Shown here piece by piece: positions 8,932 to 16,826 of a stretch of 64,000 nt of DNA; positions within the stretch are counted from its first letter, which is position 1; each line of letters starts with the position of its first letter. The translations under genes were made by a program, and so were the position numbers. This stretch comes from Paenibacillus sp. HW567 (GTDB lineage: Bacteria > Bacillota > Bacilli > Paenibacillales > Paenibacillaceae). The notes under the pieces are model-generated. The model saw only the letters and a list, made by a program, of their open reading frames with translations, was not told where the DNA came from and did no database searches. The DNA lies in NCBI RefSeq assembly GCF_000374185.1, contig NZ_KB910518.1, forward strand, positions 1,358,546 to 1,422,545, in the 5' to 3' direction.

Positions 8932-8945
8932 TGCACACGTGAAAA
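8932..8945. promoter_or_regulatory. Candidate operator of the uronate regulator (regulator side)
   Basis: TGCACACGTGAA repeats the motif found before uxaB, here about 80 bases upstream of the regulator start. Symmetry on the right half is weaker than in the uxaB copy. Confidence 0.5.
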
Positions 8946-9536
8946 TTTTATGGCGAAAAGCTGCCCTCAAATCTCCTCAGGGAACAGCTAACCGCACATC
9001 CATGCACCTTTGAGGCGCTTTCTGGCACAAAGAGCTTTATCCACGCCCAAAAACCCGCTGAAGCGGGCAATGGATAGTTTGAAGTTCCAGAAGCAGGAAA
9101 TGGGGAAGATAGGCGGAATATACTTTTAGTAGAGCTAGTACAGCATCAATTCTGAATCTGTGGCGTAGGACGCAGCCTTTGGGGTTCGGGGAGGGAGGAA
9201 TTCGTCGTATCTATCCTCCTGATTCTTGCGGACCGGAAAGCCCTTATTTTTCCGAAAGGGATAAATCTGGCCAAGGAACGGACCGTAAGGCGCTTATCGC
9301 CTCTTTGGCAGGTGAATTTGAGGTACTTGTCCGCCCGTAAAGGCGCTGGGGTCCGTTCACTTGCGGAAAAATGTCTTCCAGCGGAAATAAGTGCGACTCA
9401 GTCCGTTACAAACGTGTAGCTGCTTCCGATCCGAAGATGATTCTCCGCCGGGCCTGATACGCCTGCACCGTAATCTCTACGCTCCAATCCGTCCGGCATA
9501 TCGTTTGAACTCCAGCATATAGAGTCTGACGATCTG
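8946..9536. other. Non-coding stretch with inverted GAACGGACC/GGTCCGTTC
   Basis: I see no convincing gene here. GAACGGACC near 9276 and its reverse complement near 9350 could close a stem of about 80 nt, and the 8-mer AAGGCGCT recurs with small changes inside. This could be a structured RNA or degenerate intergenic repeat. The reading frames present lack ribosome binding sites and family resemblance. Confidence 0.4.
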
Positions 9537-9755
9537 CTAGGCTCTGTTATGCTGGAACTTTGTGATTTCCCGGTCATAGTGGGAGACACTGCCGTCAAAT
9601 CTTTTGAGCCGCACGTAGTCCTCGGCAAATTTCTCAACAATTCCGGTGCCAACCTGGGAGTACATACCATCGGGGTCAAGCTGCAGCGCGGACACAAAGG
9701 TTTGCGAAAGGGCAGCGACAAAAAAATCAACATTTTTGACAAGAGTCTGCGGCAT
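9537..9755 (-). CDS. Small conserved-looking protein of unknown function (72 aa)
   Basis: Starting at the ATG at 9755, which has GGAGG about nine bases upstream, this reads a 72-residue soluble protein beginning MPQTLVKNVDFFVAAL and ending KFQHNRA. It has no signal peptide or membrane segment, and mixed charges in its second half. I do not recognise a family. The clean ribosome binding site, placed exactly before this internal start rather than the upstream ATG, supports it being a gene. Nothing nearby suggests a partner. Confidence 0.6.
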   Translation of the reverse strand: MPQTLVKNVDFFVAALSQTFVSALQLDPDGMYSQVGTGIVEKFAEDYVRLKRFDGSVSHYDREITKFQHNRA

Positions 9756-9917
9756 AGCTGAATTCCTCCGTTCTGTTAGCTTTAGCGCTTCAACGTGACC
9801 TGAGCTCAAAGCTTTTTACCTATTTTACGACAGCCTTTGTATTTTGAAAACAAGAATAATTTGCAGAATGTGTGAAAATAACGCTTGAATTTGCAAACGA
9901 AGGGAGTGTTGACCTCA

Positions 9918-10073
9918 TTGAGACCTGCAAAAAGAACGCTCGCTATCATACTGGCAGTTCTGGCTGTACTAATCGTGCTTACCCCCATAGTGTACGTGCA
10001 GGCCGCAAAAATCGTCTACGCGCACAGGGTGACCGCCTATCTGAAGCACCTTGTTCCCCTTGATCCCTACTGA
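9918..10073 (+). CDS. Small single-pass membrane protein (51 aa)
   Basis: A TTG at 9918 preceded by GAAGGGA gives a 51-residue peptide: a short basic N-terminus (RPAKR), one hydrophobic helix of about 20 residues (residues 7-27) and a C-terminal tail ending VPLDPY. Alternative TTG starts lie at 9885 and 9909 in the same frame, but the ribosome binding site fits 9918 best. By the positive-inside rule the tail would be outside the membrane. The function is unknown. It is transcribed toward the HEAT-repeat gene but 122 bases away, with room for a separate promoter. Confidence 0.55.
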   Translation: MRPAKRTLAIILAVLAVLIVLTPIVYVQAAKIVYAHRVTAYLKHLVPLDPY

Positions 10074-10195
10074 TTCGGACGATACTTGTCGAATATGACA
10101 TAAGGCTGTCCGGTTATCTGTGTTATGATTTCTTGGTTACACTTGAGAATAGCAGCACGGCAAATCAGACTAGCGTCGGTCAGGAGGAGAATGGC

Positions 10196-11317
10196 ATGGC
10201 GGAACCGCTAAAAGCAATATACAATGAAGATTTTTTGCGCAGCTTCGGCAGCAAGCTTAAGTCCGCATACAAGGAGTTTGAGCTGGAGGGCTTCGTCGCT
10301 GCGGCGTTGAAGGACCCTTGGGAGGAGCTGGAGCTTAAAGGCCGGATGCGGCGGGTTACGGAGACGATGGGCGCTTTTTTGCCTCAGAGCTATGAGGATG
10401 CTATAAAAATACTATTTGCAATAGATGAGGAATGTGTCGGATTTCCTTACCTGATTTTTCCGGATTTCGTTGAGGTATTCGGAGGGGACAGAGAGCACTG
10501 GGACCTGTCAATGGCAGCGCTGGAGCGGTTCACGCCCAAATCGTCGGCGGAATTCGCCGTCCGGCCGTTTCTGCTGCGTGATCCGCAGCGGATGATGGTC
10601 CAAATGCTGAGCTGGTCGCAGCATCCAAATGAGCATGTGCGGCGGCTGTCCAGTGAAGGCTGCCGTCCCCGCCTGCCCTGGGCCCAGGCACTGCCGGTGT
10701 TCAAGCGCGATCCGTCGCCCGTATTGCCGGTGCTGGAGCAGCTTAAGGCCGACCCGTCACTATATGTCCGCAAAAGCGTAGCCAACAACCTGAACGACAT
10801 CGCCAAGGATCATCCTGAGGTCGTGATTGCGACTGCCCGGCGCTGGCAGGGTCAGAGTGCGCATACCGACTGGATTATCCGGCATGGCTGCCGCACGCTG
10901 ATCCGTAAAGCGGACCCTGCTGTAATGGCTCTGTTTGGCTATGCCGAACAGGCGGACGATACCCCGCTGGCGGTTAGTGCAGCCCTCTTCGTTGAGCCTT
11001 CCGTGCTGCGGATCGGCGGCAGCAGTGAGCTGGCTTACGCCCTTACCATCCGCGAGGGGGAAGCGGTTCGTATCCGCATTGAATACGGAATTGATTTTGT
11101 GAAGGCTGGGGGCAAGACCTCCCGCAAGCTGTTCCTGCTGTCCGACAAAACCGTTCCCGGCGGGACCCGCCTGACCGGGAAACGTATCCACAGTTGGGCG
11201 GACCTGACCACCCGCCGCCATTATGCGGGCAGTCATACGATTTCTCTGCTGGTCAATGGACGCGAAACGGCAACAGCGGTACTTGAGCTTGAGCCGCCTG
11301 ATGATCTGGCTGAATGA
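10196..11317 (+). CDS. DNA alkylation repair-like HEAT-repeat protein (AlkD family)
   Basis: The 373-residue protein resembles the AlkD/DNA alkylation repair family, built of HEAT-like helical repeats: LKSAYKEFELEGFV near the N-terminus, then repeated units such as HPNEHVRRLSSEGCRPRLPW and DPSLYVRKSVANNLNDIAKD. Family enzymes excise 3- and 7-alkylated purines without base flipping. A C-terminal extension (about residues 270-373, beta-rich) is additional to the minimal enzyme. The ATG at 10196 has AGGAGG eight bases upstream, so the longer frame from 10133 is not used. Whether the glycosylase residues are kept was not resolved. Confidence 0.85.
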   Translation: MAEPLKAIYNEDFLRSFGSKLKSAYKEFELEGFVAAALKDPWEELELKGRMRRVTETMGAFLPQSYEDAIKILFAIDEECVGFPYLIFPDFVEVFGGDREHWDLSMAALERFTPKSSAEFAVRPFLLRDPQRMMVQMLSWSQHPNEHVRRLSSEGCRPRLPWAQALPVFKRDPSPVLPVLEQLKADPSLYVRKSVANNLNDIAKDHPEVVIATARRWQGQSAHTDWIIRHGCRTLIRKADPAVMALFGYAEQADDTPLAVSAALFVEPSVLRIGGSSELAYALTIREGEAVRIRIEYGIDFVKAGGKTSRKLFLLSDKTVPGGTRLTGKRIHSWADLTTRRHYAGSHTISLLVNGRETATAVLELEPPDDLAE

Positions 11318-11334
11318 ATCCTGGAGGTAGAAGA

Positions 11335-11871
11335 ATGTTTCCAATCCTTGAGACTGACCGGCTTACATTGAGAGAGCTTACCGCAGCAGATTCCGAAGGC
11401 ATCTTTGCCTGCTTCTCCGATCAGGAGGTCATGCGCTATTACGGGCAGGCACCTCTGAGGACGATGGATGAGGCAGCGGAGTTCATTGATTTCTTCGCGG
11501 GAAGCTACCGTGACCGCAGAGGCATCCGCTGGGGAATTGAAAGCAAAGACAGCCGGGAATTAATAGGCACAATCGGGTTCAACGCCTGGTCGCCGAAGCA
11601 TAAACGTGCGGAAATCGGCTACGAGCTGAATCGGCAGCATTGGCGGAAGGGGTACATGGGAGAAGCGGCAGCAAGAGTAGTAGCCTATGGCTTTGAAGCG
11701 CTGGAGCTGACCCGCATCGGTGCGGTGGTCTTTACCGGGAACGAAGCGTCAGCAGCGCTGCTGACGAAGCTTGGCTTTGAACACGAAGGCCTCTTGAGAA
11801 GTTATATGGTACAGGATGACGTATCTTATGATACGAATATGTACTCGGTGGTGAAGGGGAAATTACAGTGA
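11335..11871 (+). CDS. GNAT acetyltransferase, RimJ/RimL type
   Basis: A 178-residue GNAT protein: it starts LETDRLTLRELTAAD and has the acetyl-CoA region ELNRQHWRKGYMGEAAARVVAYGFE, then IGAVVFTGNEASAALLTKLGFEHEGLLRSY. This is the classic RimJ/RimL-like pattern, acetylating an N-terminal or small-molecule amine. The ATG at 11335 follows GGAGG; an earlier in-frame ATG at 11314 overlaps the previous gene and lacks spacing. It sits 17 bases after the HEAT gene and overlaps the next lipoprotein gene by 4 bases, so the three are likely co-transcribed. Confidence 0.9.
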   Translation: MFPILETDRLTLRELTAADSEGIFACFSDQEVMRYYGQAPLRTMDEAAEFIDFFAGSYRDRRGIRWGIESKDSRELIGTIGFNAWSPKHKRAEIGYELNRQHWRKGYMGEAAARVVAYGFEALELTRIGAVVFTGNEASAALLTKLGFEHEGLLRSYMVQDDVSYDTNMYSVVKGKLQ

Positions 11872-12422
11872 AAATAACCGGAGCCTTCATAAGAGCTTTA
11901 ATTCTGCTGTCGCTGCTAATTATCCTGGTGCTTGCGGGCTGCGAAGGGGCTAAGAAGTCAAGCCCTATTTCCACAACAGCCACGCCTGCCGTTGCCATGC
12001 CGGAGCAAAAGCCGGCGGATTTCGCCTTTTCTGTCCGCTATGGCGTTACCGCGAAGAATGAGATCAATACCTTCAATGGCACGGTAACAAAGGATCTGGT
12101 CTCTAGTGGAACTGCAACGGCAAATTTGAAGCTGACGGACGCTGAAATGACCGATATTTACAACCGGATGCGTGAACTGAACGTACTGGGAGAGCTGAAG
12201 CTGGAGGTTGAGGACAAAGCTTGCGCCCAGGTACCCTATGTGGAAGAGCATTGGCTGATTCAAATCAACGGGGAGCAGCGTCCGCTCGATTGGAGTGAAG
12301 AGCACTGTCAGATCCCTTCGGATGCCCGGAAGCTGAAGGAACTGCGGAATGTTATTGTTGAGCTGGTCACAAGCAGATCAGAGTACCAAGCCCTGCCTGA
12401 AGCGGTGGGCGGATATGAGTGA
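11868..12422 (+). CDS. Putative lipoprotein of unknown function
   Basis: The 184-residue product starts at a GTG overlapping the previous stop by four bases. It has a hydrophobic signal segment ending in a lipobox (LVLAGC, lipidated Cys at residue 25), so it should be tethered to the outer face of the membrane. The mature part includes two further cysteines (KACAQVPYVEEHW and EEHCQIP), which may form a disulfide outside the cell. I do not recognise the domain. A bidirectional terminator follows directly. Confidence 0.75.
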   Translation: MKITGAFIRALILLSLLIILVLAGCEGAKKSSPISTTATPAVAMPEQKPADFAFSVRYGVTAKNEINTFNGTVTKDLVSSGTATANLKLTDAEMTDIYNRMRELNVLGELKLEVEDKACAQVPYVEEHWLIQINGEQRPLDWSEEHCQIPSDARKLKELRNVIVELVTSRSEYQALPEAVGGYE

Positions 12423-12428
12423 ACAGTC

Positions 12429-12466
12429 AAAAGCGGATCTCCACCAACTCAAGGAGGTCCGCTTTT
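12429..12466. terminator. Bidirectional terminator between convergent lipoprotein genes
   Basis: A 14-bp stem with one wobble pair (12429-12442 with 12453-12466) is flanked by A and T runs on both sides, and lies between a rightward gene ending at 12422 and a leftward one ending at 12475. Confidence 0.85.
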
Positions 12467-12474
12467 TTGTGCTT

Positions 12475-13020
12475 CTATTTCTTCACTTCAGTCACACCCG
12501 TTACTTTTCCCTGGTCAGCCGCGCTGTAGGTGGCCTGGTATTTTGCATCCGAAAAATATACGTTGCCCTGAATCGTTGCATTCACGACTTTGAAGCCGTT
12601 TGCTTCCACGTATACGTCGCCGACAAAGGTGCCGCCCTGAATCTGGGCATTTTCGCTTTTGATGGTGATTTTGGGAGCGGTCAGAGTAAAGGAGCTGGTG
12701 ATATTGTGATCCGCATCCTGGGTGTACAGGGCGATTTTGCGTGCCGGCTTATCCTTATGGATGAACTGGCCGTCTAAGACAAGCTCCTCCGTGAAGGTCA
12801 AATCCTTCAGGGTCGCGGCAATCCAGGTACCATCCTTGCTGATCGCCTTCTTGAAATCCTCTCCGTTATCGACTACGGAAGCCGATGTAACCGCATCGGG
12901 AGCAGCAGTAGCGTTGCCGGCGGCTCCATTGTTCACGGCTGCATTGTTATTGGCTGCGTTCCCGCATCCAACGAGCAGAGTCAGAAGGAATACTGCAGCC
13001 AGCGCTGCAAGCTTTCTCAT
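12475..13020 (-). CDS. Putative lipoprotein with beta-helix-like repeats
   Basis: The protein (181 residues) has a signal peptide with lipobox LLVGC (Cys19), an Asn/Ala-rich linker and a C-terminal domain with repeating short beta strands (IKSENAQIQGGTFVGDVYVEANGFKVVNATIQGNVYF). That pattern resembles right-handed beta-helix or polymer-forming (bactofilin-like) proteins, but I cannot name a family. It should sit on the outer face of the membrane. It is preceded by an AAGGAGG ribosome binding site and has no obvious operon partner. Confidence 0.75.
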   Translation of the reverse strand: MRKLAALAAVFLLTLLVGCGNAANNNAAVNNGAAGNATAAPDAVTSASVVDNGEDFKKAISKDGTWIAATLKDLTFTEELVLDGQFIHKDKPARKIALYTQDADHNITSSFTLTAPKITIKSENAQIQGGTFVGDVYVEANGFKVVNATIQGNVYFSDAKYQATYSAADQGKVTGVTEVKK

Positions 13021-13311
13021 GTGAATAACCTCCTTAGGCAGGATTACATATTTCGCCAGTCAAATTTACCAGCCGTTCTATAAATGATAAAATAAGCCCG
13101 GACAGAAGCTTGGTTTTGGCGGAAGCAGAGGGCTGAATTTCGGACATGACCCGGCAAAGCTATGGGAATATTATGAGCCTGTAACCGCCTAATTATCCGT
13201 GAAATTCCGGCACACCGGATACGGGCTAACTATTATTGCTTCTATATAAGCGCAGTTTGGATTACAATATTCTTCTGAATAGTTCATTGTCGATGAAAGG
13301 AGCTTGTACCC

Positions 13312-13977
13312 TTGGCTAAGCAGAAATATTATGTGGTATGGGAAGGCAAGACGCCGGGAGTCTACGGCACGTGGGCGGAATGCCAGGCGCAGACAGACCA
13401 CTATACCGGAGCAAAATATAAATCTTACGAATCCAAAGCCGCTGCGGAGGCCGCCTATAAGGCTGGCTGGAAGGGCAACTGGGGAACTGGAGCCGCCGCT
13501 TCAGGAGCGGCGAAGAGCAAGCCTTCAGGCGGAGCTTTTAAGCGCAGCGCATCTGTGGAAACCTCGGCGGAGATTGAATATGACAGCATTTCGGTAGATG
13601 TGGGGACACGGGGAAATCCGGGACCGGTGGAGTATAAGGGGGTGGATACGCAGACGGGAGAACTTATTTTTTCCTGCGGCCCTATTAAGAAAGGCACCAA
13701 TAATCTCGGGGAGTTTCTGGCTATCGTCCATGCGCTGGCCCATCTTAAGAAAGAGGGCAGCAGCCGAACGGTCTACAGTGATTCCGTGAATGCGCTCAAA
13801 TGGGTCAAGCAGAAGAAGGTGGCTACAACCCTGCCGCGCGATGCTTCGACAGAGGAAATATGGACGCTGATTGACCGTGCGGAGCGGTGGCTGCAGAGTA
13901 ATACATATGACAACAAGCTGCTGAAATGGCAGACCAAAGAGTGGGGAGAGATCAAGGCGGACTACGGCCGGAAATAA
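13312..13977 (+). CDS. Ribonuclease H with N-terminal viroplasmin domain
   Basis: The 221-residue protein combines an N-terminal viroplasmin/RNase H1 hybrid-binding domain (residues 4-50, YYVVWEGKTPGVYGTWAEC) with an RNase H domain from about residue 88. Likely catalytic acids are Asp96 (SVDVGTRGNPG), Glu134 (NNLGEFLAIVHAL), Asp157 (VYSDSVNALKW) and Asp217 near the end. It would degrade RNA in RNA-DNA hybrids. A TTG at 13312 preceded by AAAGGAG is the start. An Ala/Gly/Lys-rich linker joins the two domains. It is followed by uracil-DNA glycosylase, another genome maintenance gene. Confidence 0.92.
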   Translation: MAKQKYYVVWEGKTPGVYGTWAECQAQTDHYTGAKYKSYESKAAAEAAYKAGWKGNWGTGAAASGAAKSKPSGGAFKRSASVETSAEIEYDSISVDVGTRGNPGPVEYKGVDTQTGELIFSCGPIKKGTNNLGEFLAIVHALAHLKKEGSSRTVYSDSVNALKWVKQKKVATTLPRDASTEEIWTLIDRAERWLQSNTYDNKLLKWQTKEWGEIKADYGRK

Positions 13978-14052
13978 ACGGCAGGATGCAAGATAATATC
14001 GCAGTCATCAGGCAATGATGAATATGTCGCAGTAATCGGGAGGAGAACGGGA

Positions 14053-14721
14053 ATGTTTGGCAACGATTGGAATGAGGTATTGCAGGAGGAGACGCAAAAG
14101 CCCTATTTTCAGGAGCTTCGTTATGCATTAGCCAGGGAATATAAGCAGTACAAGGTGTATCCGCCCAAAGAAGATCTGTTCTCGGCGCTGAAGCTGACAC
14201 CTTACCATAAGACGCGGGTGGTTATTCTGGGCCAGGACCCTTATCACGGAGCGGGCCAGGCGCATGGCCTCAGCTTCTCGGTCAAACCGGGGGTGCGCAT
14301 TCCGCCCTCACTCCGCAACATCTACACAGAGCTGCAGGAAGATATGGGTGTGTCTGTACCGAACCATGGCTCGCTGCTGCACTGGGCGGAGGAGGGCGTC
14401 CTGATGCTGAATGCAGTGCTGACGGTACGTGAAGGTCAGCCTAACTCCCACAAAGGGCTCGGCTGGGAGACCTTCACGGACGCAGTCATGGAGAGGCTGA
14501 ATGAACGGCAGGAGCCGATGGTGTTCATCCTGTGGGGCAGCCATGCCCAGCAAAAAGGGGCTTATATCGACCGCAGCCGCCACTTGGTTATCCAGTCTCC
14601 GCATCCAAGCCCCTTCTCGGCGCATCGGGGATTTCTCGGCAGCCATCCTTTTTCGCGGGCTAACGGATACCTGGAATCGAAAGGCTTACAGGGAATAGAC
14701 TGGTTTATACCGAATATATAG
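14053..14721 (+). CDS. ung: Uracil-DNA glycosylase
   Basis: A 222-residue family 1 uracil-DNA glycosylase. The catalytic motif GQDPYHG (Asp62) and the DNA-intercalating motif HPSPFSAHRG near residue 180 are both intact, as is the uracil-pocket segment GLSFSV. It excises uracil from DNA, opening base excision repair. GGAGGAGAA precedes the ATG. Length matches the family. A hypothetical gene follows 31 bases later. Confidence 0.98.
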   Translation: MFGNDWNEVLQEETQKPYFQELRYALAREYKQYKVYPPKEDLFSALKLTPYHKTRVVILGQDPYHGAGQAHGLSFSVKPGVRIPPSLRNIYTELQEDMGVSVPNHGSLLHWAEEGVLMLNAVLTVREGQPNSHKGLGWETFTDAVMERLNERQEPMVFILWGSHAQQKGAYIDRSRHLVIQSPHPSPFSAHRGFLGSHPFSRANGYLESKGLQGIDWFIPNI

Positions 14722-14752
14722 TTAGCTTGGACACAGCGGAGGGGGTGGGGCA

Positions 14753-15157
14753 ATGAAGCATTGGGTAGGCAGACCAGTCATAATGTATTGCGGAGAAGAG
14801 CCCTACACAGTCATGAAGGGCGTATTGCGCAAATGGGACCCTGCAGCTTCAGTGGCCGTAATCGGCCACCAGGAAATTTCTGTGCCTTTTCGTGACATTG
14901 TATTCATCAAGGCGCTTACTCCTAAAGAGAGAGCTTTCCCTCCGGTTCTGCATTCTGTCGGATACGTCATGAGAGAACGCCAGCAGTTCGATAATGCGGT
15001 TTATTTCAAATCGGCTGTGACCGTATGGAAGGGCGACCAGTTGATCGCCTTCAATACGACGATCCTCTCGCATACCAAAGGCTCGGTTACGCTTCAGGAC
15101 GGGCAGAGCCTGCTGAAAGGTAGCCATATCTTTGTAGTACGCTCCCTGAGGGGCTGA
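14753..15157 (+). CDS. Hypothetical protein (134 aa)
   Basis: A 134-residue soluble protein with an even mix of beta-type segments and no signal peptide or membrane helix. A GGAGGGGGTGGGG ribosome binding site precedes the ATG. I do not recognise its family. It probably shares a transcript with ung, which ends 31 bases upstream, and a strong terminator follows it. Confidence 0.7.
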   Translation: MKHWVGRPVIMYCGEEPYTVMKGVLRKWDPAASVAVIGHQEISVPFRDIVFIKALTPKERAFPPVLHSVGYVMRERQQFDNAVYFKSAVTVWKGDQLIAFNTTILSHTKGSVTLQDGQSLLKGSHIFVVRSLRG

Positions 15158-15202
15158 CATGCCCCCAAAGCCATGCAATGGATGCCTGAGATTTAAGACA
15201 CA

Positions 15203-15254
15203 AAAAAGAAACCATCCTTTGGTAAAATGCAGTTACCAAAAGATGGTTTCTTTT
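15203..15254. terminator. Strong terminator after the hypothetical gene
   Basis: A stem of about 20 bp with a single-base bulge pairs 15203-15224 with 15232-15254. It begins with A-rich and ends with T-rich arms, so it can act on both strands. It closes the rnh-ung region. Confidence 0.88.
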
Positions 15255-15430
15255 GCATATTCAATCTATCCCGGTGCTTTCATGAAGAAGGTCAACGCAG
15301 GCTTGTCCCCAGCTTGGTGGAGGGCTTGGTGCAGAGCCTTAATAGTAGTGTCGGCGGGAAGTAAGCTCCAGGCTGAACAGCATTAAGCGTTTCCGCGGAC
15401 TTCTTCCTGCCTTTGCCTGTATATCGTCGG

Positions 15431-15712
15431 TTAACGCCGTGGACGGGCTTTGCGTCCCACCGCTTTTTTTCTGGATCTAATGAATAGAACCGGCTCAAGA
15501 TCAGCCTGGCCTCCGGTTTGCTTGGTGACTTGCTTGGCTTTGACCAGAGATAGGAAGGCAAAGAAATCCCCAAGAGCGGTTAGCCCGGCTCCAATGATCG
15601 CATAATCTTCAGCGTCCAGCTCATCTATTTCGAGAGGACCGCCACTGTCACTTTTATTAGGGTTATTATTGCTGTTGTTCCCGTGTCCGGAATTGTTGTT
15701 ATTTTTGGCCAT
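15431..15712 (-). CDS. Small Asn-rich protein of unknown function (93 aa)
   Basis: From the ATG at 15712 this reads 93 residues: an Asn/Gly-rich low-complexity N-terminus (about 25 residues), an acidic segment LEIDELDAEDYAII, a hydrophobic stretch GAGLTALGDFFAFLSLV and a very basic C-terminus (RSRKKAVGRKARPRR). Proteins with the same LEIDELDAEDY segment exist in Paenibacillus-type genomes as far as I recall, without known function. The ribosome binding site is weak (GGGTGAAACTTGAG). The longer frame back to 15889 lacks a better start. Confidence 0.55.
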   Translation of the reverse strand: MAKNNNNSGHGNNSNNNPNKSDSGGPLEIDELDAEDYAIIGAGLTALGDFFAFLSLVKAKQVTKQTGGQADLEPVLFIRSRKKAVGRKARPRR

Positions 15713-15821
15713 CTCAAGTTTCACCCGCTTTTCCCCGTATGTACTATAAAATATGTAAAACCCTGCCGGGATGAAATAGGCAATTGAGAGGATATTTCTA
15801 AGCCTCATTTGAAAAACTAAT

Positions 15822-15860
15822 AATGAAGCAAATGAGCACAAATGAGCATTGCCGGTCATT
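15822..15860. promoter_or_regulatory. Upstream cluster of FruR-type operator repeats
   Basis: AATGAGCA occurs at 15831-15838 and 15841-15848, with a related AATGAAGCA at 15822 and an inverted GGTCATT at 15854. The units lie on one face of the helix (10-bp steps). They resemble the second cluster next to the fruR promoter. DeoR-family repressors commonly bind such direct repeats. The assignment to FruR is an inference. Confidence 0.5.
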
Positions 15861-15939
15861 GAAGCACACTTGCCCAATATGTGGAGCAAAGCGGGGTTAT
15901 TATGGCTGCCTTAAGAGAAAAATAACCAAAAAAAAGCGC

Positions 15940-16000
15940 TTTACAGCGCATGTAAACGCTGTTACAATCATGAATGAGCAGAAGTGATCACAAATGGTCA
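15940..16000 (+). promoter_or_regulatory. fruR promoter with cre-like site and operator repeats
   Basis: A sigma-A promoter TTTACA (15940-15945), 17-bp spacer, TACAAT (15963-15968) is visible. The spacer holds TGTAAACGCTGTTA (15951-15964), matching 13 of 14 positions of the CcpA consensus TGWAANCGNTNWCA. Just after the -10, AATGAGCA (15973), AGTGATCA (15983) and AATGGTCA (15993) follow at exact 10-bp steps. Catabolite repression plus autorepression by FruR is inferred. Confidence 0.7.
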
Positions 16001-16032
16001 TTAACGCCTTTGCAGAGAGGAGTGAGCTACCC

Positions 16033-16794
16033 TTGTTTGAAGAGGAACGCAAGGCTAGTATCGTACACATTGTCGAGAGGCATACAAGGGCTTCGGTTCA
16101 GGAGCTTAGCCAGGAGCTGGGCGTTTCTGAATCCACAGTTCGCCGGGACCTCAAGGAGCTTGAGGAAGCGCGGCTGCTGAAGCGCACACATGGGGGAGCG
16201 GTCTCTCTGCAAAGCGTCAATTTTGAAGCGGCATTTCCCGATAAAGAGGACCGGTTCCTCGATGAGAAGCTGCGGATAGCAAGCAAAGCTGTGGAGATGA
16301 TACAGGAAGGCGATGCCATTCTACTGGATGGAGGAACAACCACACTGCAGATTGCAAGAGCGCTGAAGACATTTACGAACCTTAAGGTTATCACCAACTC
16401 CATGATTGCTCTGAACGAGCTGAAGGATTGCCGCAATATTGAAGTTTCAATTACAGGCGGGCTGCTGCGGCCGGATACGTTAGCTTTTGTAGGGCCGATG
16501 ACGGAGCGCTCGCTGGAAATGGTCCGGGTGGATAAAGCGTTTCTCGGCACGAACGGGCTGGATTTGCATGATGGCATCACCACTCCGAATATGCTGGAGG
16601 CGGCAACCAAGCGCAAGATGATTTCAGTGGCGAAGCAGTCGATTCTGCTGGCCGACCACAGCAAGATTGGTCAGGTATCCTTTTGCAAGGTGGCAGATCT
16701 GCGGGAAATGGATCACTGCATTCTGGATGCGCAAACACCCGAAAGCTTCATTCGCGGGCTGGAAGGACTGGACGTTGGCTTTACCTTGGCGTAG
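16033..16794 (+). CDS. fruR: DeoR-family transcriptional regulator of the fructose operon
   Basis: The 253-residue protein has a DeoR-type N-terminal helix-turn-helix (VQELSQELGVSESTVRRDLKEL, residues about 19-40) and a C-terminal effector domain with DGGTTTLQIARAL and VFLGTNGLD-like motifs used by DeoR regulators to sense sugar phosphates. In this family FruR senses fructose 1-phosphate. The start is taken as TTG at 16033, with AGAGAGGAG about 11 bases upstream; an upstream ATG at 15994 lies inside the operator repeats and has no ribosome binding site. It is first in the fruR-fruK-fruA operon. Confidence 0.93.
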   Translation: MFEEERKASIVHIVERHTRASVQELSQELGVSESTVRRDLKELEEARLLKRTHGGAVSLQSVNFEAAFPDKEDRFLDEKLRIASKAVEMIQEGDAILLDGGTTTLQIARALKTFTNLKVITNSMIALNELKDCRNIEVSITGGLLRPDTLAFVGPMTERSLEMVRVDKAFLGTNGLDLHDGITTPNMLEAATKRKMISVAKQSILLADHSKIGQVSFCKVADLREMDHCILDAQTPESFIRGLEGLDVGFTLA

Positions 16795-16826
16795 GGGCGA
16801 GAAAACATAAATAAAGAGGGATAACA

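Noticed and set aside
9398..9742. 114-codon leftward frame overlapping the 72-aa gene
   Set aside because: It overlaps the better-supported 9537-9755 frame, has no ribosome binding site and is rich in Ser/Pro/Arg typical of a spurious frame.
10133..10195. Longer N-terminus for the AlkD-like protein
   Set aside because: The added residues have no family resemblance, and the ATG at 10196 has AGGAGG at ideal distance.
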